From contig CBDFFU010000003.1 in NCBI GenBank assembly GCA_965246875.1, forward strand, positions 186,001-250,000: a stretch of 64,000 nucleotides of DNA, written 5' to 3'. Under the pieces are notes generated by a model that was given only the letters and a program-made list of their open reading frames with translations, was not told the DNA's origin and made no database searches. The DNA comes from DASWYT01 sp965246875 (lineage in GTDB: Bacteria; Pseudomonadota; Alphaproteobacteria; Micavibrionales; SZUA-601). The position numbers and the translations under genes are program-made. Positions 1-6,995 of the stretch are shown here, one piece after another; within the stretch, counting starts at the first letter, position 1; each line of letters begins with the position of its first letter.

Positions 1-166
1 GAGTACCAGCCACTGGACGAAAGCGGATTTTTGCTTCGATAATCCAGCTATGCGCGTTTTGGTTGGGCTGCAACGGGAAGTGCAGATAAAACACTTTATA
101 GCCAGACAGGCCGAGGGCCACGCCAACCAGCGCCAGACAAAGAATAAAAATTTGCGCCAGACGCAT
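1..166 (-). CDS. Partial N-terminus of inactive transglutaminase / 7-TM membrane protein (RloB-like)
   Basis: Only the first 55 codons are in the window; the gene runs off the left edge. The product begins with a hydrophobic signal-anchor segment (about residues 4-26) and then the pattern FPLQPNQ...WIIEAKIRFRP. This resembles the start of the family described as inactive transglutaminase fused to seven transmembrane helices, which is usually encoded beside a retropepsin-like peptidase and an ATP-grasp protein. The ATG lies 16 bp downstream of the retropepsin-like gene's stop, so the two are likely co-transcribed. The family call rests on a short N-terminus plus the neighbour, so it is moderate. 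Confidence 0.6.
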   Translation of the reverse strand, partial: MRLAQIFILCLALVGVALGLSGYKVFYLHFPLQPNQNAHSWIIEAKIRFRPVAGT

Positions 167-182
167 CGGGGTTAGTCCCTGT

Positions 183-743
183 TTATTTGGCAGATGAAGG
201 CGTTACGGCCGCGTTCGTTTCGTCTTCGGCATGTGTCTTGGTTTCGCTGCACTGTGCGGGCGCAATAAAGGTACGGCTTGGGTCAACGATCATGCCGCCT
301 GCCTGCATCATATTACGCCCAACCAATACCGGATAGATGAAGTCTTCCCGTGCTGCCAGATTCACTTCGCTGCTCACATGCCGTCCGGCCATACAAAAAT
401 CCATCATGACGACAGGACGCCGCTGCCATCCGCCATCCTTGCTTTTGATCCGCACAAACCGCACCAGTTTACGCTCCAGCGTGTTCGTCTCGCCTTTATC
501 ATTTTCAATCTGGAATACAACGCGTTGCTGATCAGGATTGCTATCATCAACACTTAGCACGTCAGCCCGCATGGATGATGTCATGGCACCCGTATCCAGC
601 TTGGCTTTAAAGCTGCTATTGATCGACTGAACGTAAACGCGTTCAACCCATCCGGCTATAACTTGTTGGCCAGGTGTTTTCGCCCAAGATGATACAGCAA
701 ATAAACAGCCTATTAAAAGACAGGATATCGATAATTTGATCAC
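183..743 (-). CDS. Periplasmic retropepsin-like aspartic peptidase (PF05618 family)
   Basis: The 186-aa protein has a signal peptide (hydrophobic residues 4-19, likely cut after SWA). Its core carries the single-Asp retropepsin signature KLDTGAMTSS at about residues 48-57 and a later VLVGRNMM segment typical of the family. These proteins were once annotated as ATP-dependent zinc proteases, but they are one-Asp pepsin-like enzymes that act as dimers in the periplasm. In gammaproteobacteria relatives are encoded with an inactive-transglutaminase membrane protein, as here (gene at 1-166), and affect osmotic tolerance. The substrate is unknown. The C-terminal 25 residues are polar and low-complexity. 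Confidence 0.85.
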   Translation of the reverse strand: MIKLSISCLLIGCLFAVSSWAKTPGQQVIAGWVERVYVQSINSSFKAKLDTGAMTSSMRADVLSVDDSNPDQQRVVFQIENDKGETNTLERKLVRFVRIKSKDGGWQRRPVVMMDFCMAGRHVSSEVNLAAREDFIYPVLVGRNMMQAGGMIVDPSRTFIAPAQCSETKTHAEDETNAAVTPSSAK

Positions 744-815
744 AGCGTACCATCAACATATACAAAGCGCTGTATAATGCCTGTTATAAGATTTATGAGT
801 TCAATGGTTTATGTT

Positions 816-1265
816 TCAAATTACAAAAGGCGTTTTTGTCTTCCAATAAAAAATACCGGATGCAATAGCGCTTAAAATAATTCCGCCAATGATGGCAGAA
901 AAAATAATATTTACCAGGCCAGCCAGTCCGCCCAAAACTAATGCAGTCATGATTCCGACGAACAAGTTTATGACAGCTGATATGACAGTGATGGCGACGA
1001 TGTGACGGTAAGGTTTATCCAAACGTGTCGCCATCGCAACATCATATAACATATATACTGCAACGACGGATATCAAAATGCTGCACACAGATCCAAACAA
1101 TACTGCCAAGCTCACCAATCCCAATTTGGCCATTAAAATAACCAAAAGACGTGATCCAAGGCTGCCAATCAAGCCAATAGCGATAAAAATAAAAGTGTAT
1201 TTTTTAACAATTTCCGCATTCAGCTCATATTTAGCGCATTGTGTATGCAACATAGAATTATACAT
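816..1265 (-). CDS. Small four-helix integral membrane protein, function unknown
   Basis: 149 aa with about four hydrophobic segments (roughly residues 25-50, 53-75, 88-112 and 115-142) and a short soluble N-terminus. The ATG at 1265 has an AAGG ribosome-binding site about 9 nt upstream, which supports this start. I recognise no family. It stands alone between the retropepsin pair and the divergent rplK promoter region. The DNA is AT-richer than the ribosomal genes next door. Confidence 0.6.
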   Translation of the reverse strand: MYNSMLHTQCAKYELNAEIVKKYTFIFIAIGLIGSLGSRLLVILMAKLGLVSLAVLFGSVCSILISVVAVYMLYDVAMATRLDKPYRHIVAITVISAVINLFVGIMTALVLGGLAGLVNIIFSAIIGGIILSAIASGIFYWKTKTPFVI

Positions 1266-1444
1266 AATATATCCCTTCGCGGTTATAATTCGATTATATC
1301 ATGGTTGCAAAACTTAATTGCAGCCACGCAAGCATGTCATTTATCTCAGTTTCTGTCTTAACAGGTTTCTGTAAGCTGGCAAGAGTGAGATGAGAAGGAT
1401 GACCAACATTCTATCCTATGACCTATAGAATTTGTCCTTTTTCC

Positions 1445-1473
1445 TTGACTTACACCCCATTAAGCTTTAAAAA
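1445..1473 (+). promoter_or_regulatory. Candidate promoter of the rplK-rplA operon
   Basis: TTGACT at 1445-1450 is followed by a 17-bp spacer and a weak TAAAAA -10 element at 1468-1473. It lies about 115 bp upstream of the rplK ATG, in the roughly 320-bp gene-free stretch 1266-1586, where I see nothing else apart from the leader structure at 1486-1551. The -35 match and spacing are good and the -10 is only fair. Confidence 0.45.
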
Positions 1474-1485
1474 CAGGCCCTTCGC

Positions 1486-1551
1486 GGTGGGAGATGCGCC
1501 GGCAGATTATCGCTCATACCCATGGGCAGGCCCGCCGGCATCAAAACGACC
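1486..1551 (+). promoter_or_regulatory. Structured mRNA leader, candidate L1 autoregulatory site
   Basis: The rplK leader can fold into a 9-bp stem, 1493-1503 with 1534-1542, with a 2-nt bulge at 1497-1498. An asymmetric loop (1489-1492 against 1543-1548) separates it from a short outer stem, 1486-1488 with 1549-1551. In many bacteria ribosomal protein L1 represses its own L11-L1 operon by binding a leader that mimics its 23S site, which has two helices flanking an asymmetric loop. The geometry is seen here; the L1-binding role is inferred. Confidence 0.4.
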
Positions 1552-1586
1552 ACCATCCTTTAAAACCACACTTTAAGGGGCATTCA

Positions 1587-2018
1587 ATGGCCAAAAAAGT
1601 AGCGGGGCAAATTAAGCTCCAGGTTCCGGCAGCGTCCGCGAACCCATCACCGCCAATTGGACCGGCTCTCGGTCAACGCGGACTAAACATCATGGAATTC
1701 TGCAAAGCGTTCAACGCGCAAACGCAGGAAATGGAAAAAGGCATGCCATGCCCGGTCGTCATTACGTACTACCAGGATAAATCCTTTAACTTCGTGATCA
1801 AAACACCGCCGGTCACTTACTTCCTGAAAAAAGCTTCGGGTATCACCAAAGGCCACAGCAAGGTTGGAACCGGCACCATCGGCAAAGTGAAAATCTCCCA
1901 AATCAAAGAGATCGCCAAGTCGAAAATGAAAGATCTGAATGCCAAAGACGAAGCCGGCGCCGTTGAGATGATCAAGGGTTCCGCAATGTCCATGGGCTTA
2001 GAAGTGGTGGAGGATTAA
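1587..2018 (+). CDS. rplK: 50S ribosomal protein L11
   Basis: 143 aa, the normal L11 length, when started at the ATG at 1587, which has an AAGGGG ribosome-binding site about 9 nt upstream. An in-frame upstream ATG (1494) would add 31 residues that match no L11 and lie inside the structured leader. The conserved N-terminus (KKVAGQIKLQVPAASANPSPPIGPALGQ) and C-terminal RNA-binding region are intact. L11 forms the GTPase-associated centre of the 50S subunit with 23S rRNA and L10/L12. rplA starts 2 bp after its stop. nusG and secE, the usual upstream neighbours, are absent from the window. Confidence 0.97.
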   Translation: MAKKVAGQIKLQVPAASANPSPPIGPALGQRGLNIMEFCKAFNAQTQEMEKGMPCPVVITYYQDKSFNFVIKTPPVTYFLKKASGITKGHSKVGTGTIGKVKISQIKEIAKSKMKDLNAKDEAGAVEMIKGSAMSMGLEVVED

Positions 2019-2020
2019 TC

Positions 2021-2740
2021 ATGGCTAAAGCACAACAACCTCGTACGATCAAACTCGCCAAACGTCAAAAAAACTTTGCGTCTGTTGAAGCGGAAAAATT
2101 ATACGCTCTGGCTGAAGCCGTTGCGTTGGTGAAGAAAAATGCGACTGCCAAATTCGATGAAACCATTGACCTGGCTGTCAATCTCGGTGTCGATACGCGT
2201 CAAGCGGATCAAAACATCCGAGGCATGCTGGTTCTGCCAAACGGAACGGGTAAAACCATTCGCGTCGCCGTTTTGGCGCGTGGCGACAAAGCCACAGCGG
2301 CGAAAAACGCTGGTGCCGATATTGCCGGTGCGGAAGATCTGGTTGACACGATTTTGAGCGGCAAGATCGAATTTGATCGCTTGATTGCCACACCGGACAT
2401 GATGCCGGCTGTTGGCCGTCTGGGTAAAATCCTCGGACCAAAAGGCCTGATGCCAAACCCGAAACTGGGAACGGTTACAGTCGATGTCGAGAAAGCTGTC
2501 AAAGATGCCAAATCCGGTTCGGTTGAATACCGCGCCGAGAAAAACGGGATCGTGCATGTTGGCGTTGGCAAAGCCAGCTTCTCGGATGAGAAACTGCTCG
2601 GCAACATCAAAGCCTTGATCGACGCTTTGCAACGTGCGAAGCCAAGCACCAGCAAAGGCAACTACATGCAGCGCATCGCTCTGAGCTCAACCATGGGCCC
2701 AGGCGTTAAAGTGGACATTACAGACGCCACTGCGGCGTAA
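2021..2740 (+). CDS. rplA: 50S ribosomal protein L1
   Basis: 239 aa, slightly longer than the typical 230-235. The N-terminal basic extension and the L1 signature around KILGPKGLMPNPKLGTVT (about residues 130-150) are intact. L1 forms the mobile stalk at the E site and usually represses its own operon. It is transcribed with rplK and followed 20 bp later by a strong intrinsic terminator. The usual rplJ-rplL-rpoBC continuation is therefore not contiguous here. Confidence 0.97.
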   Translation: MAKAQQPRTIKLAKRQKNFASVEAEKLYALAEAVALVKKNATAKFDETIDLAVNLGVDTRQADQNIRGMLVLPNGTGKTIRVAVLARGDKATAAKNAGADIAGAEDLVDTILSGKIEFDRLIATPDMMPAVGRLGKILGPKGLMPNPKLGTVTVDVEKAVKDAKSGSVEYRAEKNGIVHVGVGKASFSDEKLLGNIKALIDALQRAKPSTSKGNYMQRIALSSTMGPGVKVDITDATAA

Positions 2741-2760
2741 CAGTTTGACTGACCTTTCTA

Positions 2761-2793
2761 AAAACCCTTCCCTTAGATGGGAAGGGTTTTTTT
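2761..2793 (+). terminator. Rho-independent terminator of rplKA
   Basis: An 11-bp perfect stem (2762-2772 with 2779-2789) with a 6-nt loop runs into a T tract. It lies 20 bp after the rplA stop. Confidence 0.93.
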
Positions 2794-2875
2794 CGACCGC
2801 AGCAATAAATGCATTTTATTTCCGACCGGTTTTTGTGAAACCGGGTAATCAACAAACCTTGGGGGTGACCGCGAA

Positions 2876-3349
2876 TTGAATACAGAAAAGAATTTAGGCC
2901 TATATCCAATAGTTTCTAACGATATCAGCACGATCATGCGCTTCATGGACACTGGCGCAGAAATATTTGAAGAAGAAACCGGCTGCAAAAGTCTGGATGA
3001 TTTTTTTGCCAACCCAGACGTTGAAGGATATCAGCCACAAATTGACAAGCTGATTGTTTCTCCTAACAACATAACCATGCAAAACAAATACCGTCATCTT
3101 GATGCCGATGGCTGGGTAGCGTTGCGTAACACGCAATATCAAAATTTTGCCCATGTGCAACGTGAAATCACGAAAATTCAAGACGACATCATATCGCCAG
3201 AAGCGAAGAACCCGTCCCAGCATTTCAAATCAAAATTATCCCTACAGCAGGATCGCGTTAACATCGGAGATGTAATTCGCGAACTGACATTCGTCGCAGT
3301 ACGAAAGCGGACATTGGCCGCTGCCGAAACTGAATTAGTACCTGCCTGA
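2876..3349 (+). CDS. Hypothetical cytoplasmic protein
   Basis: 157 aa, soluble, acidic N-terminal half and more basic C-terminal half, with no signal peptide or membrane segment. I do not recognise a family. The start is a TTG at 2876 preceded by a G-rich stretch (GGGGGTG, 2861-2867) about 8 nt away; the next in-frame ATGs would remove 21-24 residues. It lies between two intrinsic terminators (2761-2793 and 3358-3386) and so appears to be a single-gene unit. Confidence 0.6.
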   Translation: MNTEKNLGLYPIVSNDISTIMRFMDTGAEIFEEETGCKSLDDFFANPDVEGYQPQIDKLIVSPNNITMQNKYRHLDADGWVALRNTQYQNFAHVQREITKIQDDIISPEAKNPSQHFKSKLSLQQDRVNIGDVIRELTFVAVRKRTLAAAETELVPA

Positions 3350-3357
3350 TTTTTGAC

Positions 3358-3386
3358 AAAAGCCTCCTCATACGGAGGCTTTTTTA
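3358..3386 (+). terminator. Rho-independent terminator
   Basis: A 9-bp stem (AAAGCCTCC pairing with GGAGGCTTT) with a 6-nt loop, then a T tract, 8 bp after the stop of the 157-aa gene. Its right edge touches the stop codon of the convergent small ORF at 3384. Confidence 0.9.
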
Positions 3387-3581
3387 TTTATCGATCAAAA
3401 GACTGAAAATAATATCTGGGTTTTGTATACGTTTTTTGCCTAATGCCGATTGAGCATTCTGCTGCATTTGAACCGCAGATTCATAAACAGCTTGGCGTTC
3501 AGCAAACGTCAAACTTTTTTCCGCTTTAAAAGCGATCAATTTTAAAAAGTCAGGGCGTTGTGAGTTTGTTGTCTGCTTCAT
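3384..3581 (-). CDS. Small hypothetical basic protein
   Basis: 65 aa, rich in Gln, Lys and Ala, and probably mostly helical. No family recognised. A GGGA motif about 9 nt upstream of the ATG at 3581 could act as ribosome-binding site. It is convergent with the 157-aa gene and its stop lies at the shared terminator, an arrangement that favours a real gene. Short length keeps confidence moderate. Confidence 0.5.
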   Translation of the reverse strand: MKQTTNSQRPDFLKLIAFKAEKSLTFAERQAVYESAVQMQQNAQSALGKKRIQNPDIIFSLLIDK

Positions 3582-3699
3582 GAATTTATCCCGTTCATAA
3601 ATCTCGTATCACAACTATAATAGCGACTGTTAAACTGAAAATGCCTTATCCATACTTTCAAGTTTGCTTTCTCATTTCATCTCGCTCACAATCAGCCCC

Positions 3700-4590
3700 A
3701 TGTCAAACACGCCAACCTCCGATCACCCCGCTCTCCAGGGCCAGCACACTACCTTGATCGGCATTGCCGTCAATATCGTGTTGATCCTGATCAAGGGTGC
3801 TGCCGGTGTGCTGGGTCATTCCTATGCCTTAATTGCGGATGCCGTGGAATCCGCAACCGATGTCATGACCTCGATTTTTGTCTGGCTGGGGCTGCGCGCT
3901 GCGGCCCGCGCGCCCGACGCGGATCACCCGTATGGTCATGGCAAAGCCGAACCATTAGCGGCCATTGTTGTAGCGCTCGCATTGTGGGCCGCGGCGATTT
4001 TGATTGCTATCGAAAGCATCGCGCATATTCAAACACCCCACCACATTCCGGCACCGTTCACGTTGATTGTGCTGGGCGTCATTATTGCGATCAAGGAGTA
4101 TTTGTATCGCCGCGTCTACAAGGTCGGCACCAATACCGCAAGTAACGCCGTCAAAGCCGATGCCTGGCATCACCGCAGCGATGCCATTACATCACTCACT
4201 GCGTTTATCGGCATCGGCATCGCCATTATTGGCGGGCCGGGTTATGAAAGTGCCGATGACTGGACCGCCCTTATTGCATCCATCATTATCGTCTACAACG
4301 CCTGGCTGATTTTCCGTCCGGCGTTTGGCGAAGTCATGGACGAAGCCCCGACGGGCAATTGGCCCAATGACATTGCCGCCATTGCCAACGCTGTGCCCGG
4401 CGTGATCCGCATCGAAAAATGTGTCGCACGCAAAATGGGGTTTGATTATTTCATCGACCTGCATGCCGAAGTCGATGGCCGCATCACCGTCACGGAAGGC
4501 CACGCCATTGCCCATGCACTCAAAGCCGCCATCCGCGCCCAAAAGCCGAATGTGCATGACGTGCTGATCCATATTGAACCGGCGGCCTAA
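3700..4590 (+). CDS. Cation diffusion facilitator (Zn/Fe-type metal efflux transporter)
   Basis: 296 aa from the ATG at 3700; an upstream TTG would add 12 residues without homology to the family. The CDF layout is clear: TM2 with ADAVESATDVMTS, TM5 with the metal-site motif HHRSDAITS, and a C-terminal cytoplasmic domain of about 85 residues with conserved His and Asp (e.g. DLHAEVDG, HDVLIHIEP). The family exports divalent metals such as Zn, Fe, Co or Mn in exchange for protons across the inner membrane; the HxxxD type suggests a FieF/ZitB-like role, but the metal cannot be fixed from sequence alone. It converges on smpB with 2 bp between the stops. Confidence 0.9.
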   Translation: MSNTPTSDHPALQGQHTTLIGIAVNIVLILIKGAAGVLGHSYALIADAVESATDVMTSIFVWLGLRAAARAPDADHPYGHGKAEPLAAIVVALALWAAAILIAIESIAHIQTPHHIPAPFTLIVLGVIIAIKEYLYRRVYKVGTNTASNAVKADAWHHRSDAITSLTAFIGIGIAIIGGPGYESADDWTALIASIIIVYNAWLIFRPAFGEVMDEAPTGNWPNDIAAIANAVPGVIRIEKCVARKMGFDYFIDLHAEVDGRITVTEGHAIAHALKAAIRAQKPNVHDVLIHIEPAA

Positions 4591-4592
4591 AT

Positions 4593-5099
4593 TTATTTAT
4601 TATTCTCGCGCACGACACGCGCCTTATCGCGGTTCCAGTCGCGCTCTTTTTCGGCTTCGCGTTTTTCGACCTGGCGTTTGCCTTTGGCGAGACCGATTTC
4701 CAGTTTGATGCGGCCTTTTTCGTTGAAGTATAATTTCATCGGCACCAAGGTCATGCCTTCACGCGACAGGGCTGTCAGCAATTTCTTGATCTGTTTTTTG
4801 TTGAGCAACAGTGGGCGCGGGCGGCGCGGTTCATGCTGCAAATGCTTACCCGCACGATTATATTCATCGATGTGTGACCCGAACAGCGTGATCTGTCCAT
4901 TGTCCGGCCCGGCATAGGATTGATGGATTTGCCCCTGGCCCAGACGCAGCGATTTCACTTCGGTGCCGGTCAACATTAGACCCGCTTCGATTGTTTCGAT
5001 AATTTGGTAATCAAAACGCGCGCGCCGGTTCACCGCGATAACGGAATCGTTTTCCTTCGCGTTATGTTTCGGTGAGTTGTTTTTCGGCTCATTCGTCAT
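4593..5099 (-). CDS. smpB: SsrA-binding protein (tmRNA chaperone)
   Basis: 168 aa starting at the ATG at 5099. The open frame extends further upstream with an alternative ATG at 5144 (MVKQQ), but the extension does not resemble SmpB. Hallmarks are the N-terminal NRRARFDYQIIETIEAGL core, GTEVKSLR, and the basic C-terminal tail (GKRQVEKREAEKERDWNRDKAR). SmpB delivers tmRNA to stalled ribosomes for trans-translation. The start region faces the divergent lytic transglycosylase gene, with only about 43 bp between the chosen starts, so the promoters must overlap. Confidence 0.95.
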   Translation of the reverse strand: MTNEPKNNSPKHNAKENDSVIAVNRRARFDYQIIETIEAGLMLTGTEVKSLRLGQGQIHQSYAGPDNGQITLFGSHIDEYNRAGKHLQHEPRRPRPLLLNKKQIKKLLTALSREGMTLVPMKLYFNEKGRIKLEIGLAKGKRQVEKREAEKERDWNRDKARVVRENNK

Positions 5100-5142
5100 T
5101 ACGGTTGGCACATATCCTGATTTCACTGATTGCTGTTTCACC

Positions 5143-6984
5143 ATGAAGAATTTGCCTGATTTATGCAAGATGATAGTCCTGATTGTGCTGGGAATCATGT
5201 TGATACAGCCAGCCATTGCTGCAAATACCGCTAACGATGTGCAGCAATGGCTGGCCTTACGCGACAGCCGCAATCTCTATGATTTCATGAGTTACGCGCG
5301 CTTTATCAACGCCCATCCCAACTGGCCGCAAGTCAACAATGCCATTCGGATTAATGCCGAAACCGCCTTGCTGCGCGATGGTGCCGATAACGGCACCTTG
5401 CTGGACTGGCTTGACCAGCACCCGCCGTTAACTGATGAAGGACGTGTGCGTCTGGTGCAAGCACTCCAAGCCACGGGTAATCGTCTGGGTGCCAGACAGC
5501 AAGCCACCGAATATTGGCACAGCGGTTATTTCGATGGGCCACGGTCGGCACGTGTCATTGGTCTGGTCGGCGGCTTTACCGCGAATGACGATGCGGCGCG
5601 GATGGATAATCTGTTATGGCTGGGGAATGTCACCCGGGCAAAAAGCCTGTTGCCCACTGTTGATCGCACAATGCAGGCCGTGGCGCGCGCACGGATCGCG
5701 TTACAGGATGGCAGCCCACAAGCACCCTCCCTGGTGCAGGCCGTGCCGGGCAACCGGCGCAATGATGATGGTTTATTGTATGACCGCATCCGCTATGCCC
5801 GACGCCGTGGTGATGATAATCTGGCCGCACAATTGATGCAAAACACTACAGATCATGATGGCGATTACGGTCATCTGTGGGGGAAAGAGCGGTTGCTGTT
5901 GGCGCGACGTGCGTTTGAACAGGGTAATGATAAAAGGGCTTTTGCGATTGCCAAATTGGTCGGTGGTCTGCCCAAAACCGAACGGGCCGAGTTGCACTGG
6001 TTTGCCGGGTGGGTCGCCTTGACGCGTTTGCAGCAACCGGAAACGGCTGCTGATTTATTTGCGACGATGCACAAGGAAGTGGAAACACCGCTCTCCAAAG
6101 CACGCGCGGCCTATTGGACGGGGGCTGCCGCTGAACAGGCCGGTGACAAGCAAACCGCTACACAATGGTTTCAAGACGCTGCCCGTCATCCGCATGTGTT
6201 TTACGGCTTGATGGCGTCTTATGCGTTAAACGATCCGCAAAATATTATGGCGCAATTCGTCAGGCGCAGTCAGTCTGTGTCCTCCGGCAATGCACTGACA
6301 CGCTCCGATATGGCTGATGCCGCGCGATATCTGACACGTAATAGCCAGATCACCGAACGTGATTTGTTTTTGCAAGCCATGATCAATGCATCATCCAAAA
6401 CCAAACAGGCGCAAAATGTGATCCCCCTGGCGCGGGAACTCAACAGCGCCAAATACGCATTGGTTGCCGCCAAACAAGCGTATCTCGATGGCGTGCTGGT
6501 GATCGACGCGTTGTTCCCACGCGTGCCGTTTCCCCCGCAAGAGGATGTTGATCCAGCCCTCACACTGGCGATTGCGCGGCAGGAAAGCCTGTTCGATCCA
6601 ACTGCTGTCAGTTCAGCCGGAGCGCGTGGCTTATTGCAGCTGATGCCAGCCACAGCTGCCCACGTGGCCAACCGTTACGGCACCAATTATGGCGGACCTG
6701 GATCATTGTTCCAGCCACGCACCAATCTGCAATTGGGCCAATATTATCTGAAAGATTTGCTGCAGCGTTATGACGGTTTCGCACCACTGGCCATAGCTGC
6801 TTATAACGCCGGGCCGGGCAATGTCGATAAATTTATTGCGGCTAATGGCGACCCGCGCACTGAGAGCGCAGACTGGACGAACTGGGTCGAGCGTATTCCG
6901 TTTTATGAGACACGCAACTATGTGCAGCGTGTCTGGGAATCGTATGTGATGTATGGCTATTTATTGGGCAATACTGCACGCTAA
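5143..6984 (+). CDS. Soluble lytic murein transglycosylase (Slt70 type)
   Basis: 613 aa from the ATG at 5143. It has a signal peptide (hydrophobic core about residues 10-26, AIAA-type cleavage site), a long alpha-helical superhelix, and a C-terminal catalytic SLT domain. The catalytic Glu is in ARQESLFDP (E481 in this numbering), followed by SSAGARGLLQLMPATA and the AYNAGPGNV motif. It cleaves the MurNAc-GlcNAc bond of periplasmic peptidoglycan with 1,6-anhydro product formation. A start at 5170 is also possible. It diverges from smpB and converges on the Cys-rich gene at 6996. Confidence 0.93.
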   Translation: MKNLPDLCKMIVLIVLGIMLIQPAIAANTANDVQQWLALRDSRNLYDFMSYARFINAHPNWPQVNNAIRINAETALLRDGADNGTLLDWLDQHPPLTDEGRVRLVQALQATGNRLGARQQATEYWHSGYFDGPRSARVIGLVGGFTANDDAARMDNLLWLGNVTRAKSLLPTVDRTMQAVARARIALQDGSPQAPSLVQAVPGNRRNDDGLLYDRIRYARRRGDDNLAAQLMQNTTDHDGDYGHLWGKERLLLARRAFEQGNDKRAFAIAKLVGGLPKTERAELHWFAGWVALTRLQQPETAADLFATMHKEVETPLSKARAAYWTGAAAEQAGDKQTATQWFQDAARHPHVFYGLMASYALNDPQNIMAQFVRRSQSVSSGNALTRSDMADAARYLTRNSQITERDLFLQAMINASSKTKQAQNVIPLARELNSAKYALVAAKQAYLDGVLVIDALFPRVPFPPQEDVDPALTLAIARQESLFDPTAVSSAGARGLLQLMPATAAHVANRYGTNYGGPGSLFQPRTNLQLGQYYLKDLLQRYDGFAPLAIAAYNAGPGNVDKFIAANGDPRTESADWTNWVERIPFYETRNYVQRVWESYVMYGYLLGNTAR

Positions 6985-6995
6985 TTCATTTTTGA

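Noticed and set aside
1494..1586. Upstream extension of rplK by 31 codons
   Set aside because: It is unlike any L11 and overlaps the structured leader; the ATG at 1587 has the ribosome-binding site and gives the normal length.
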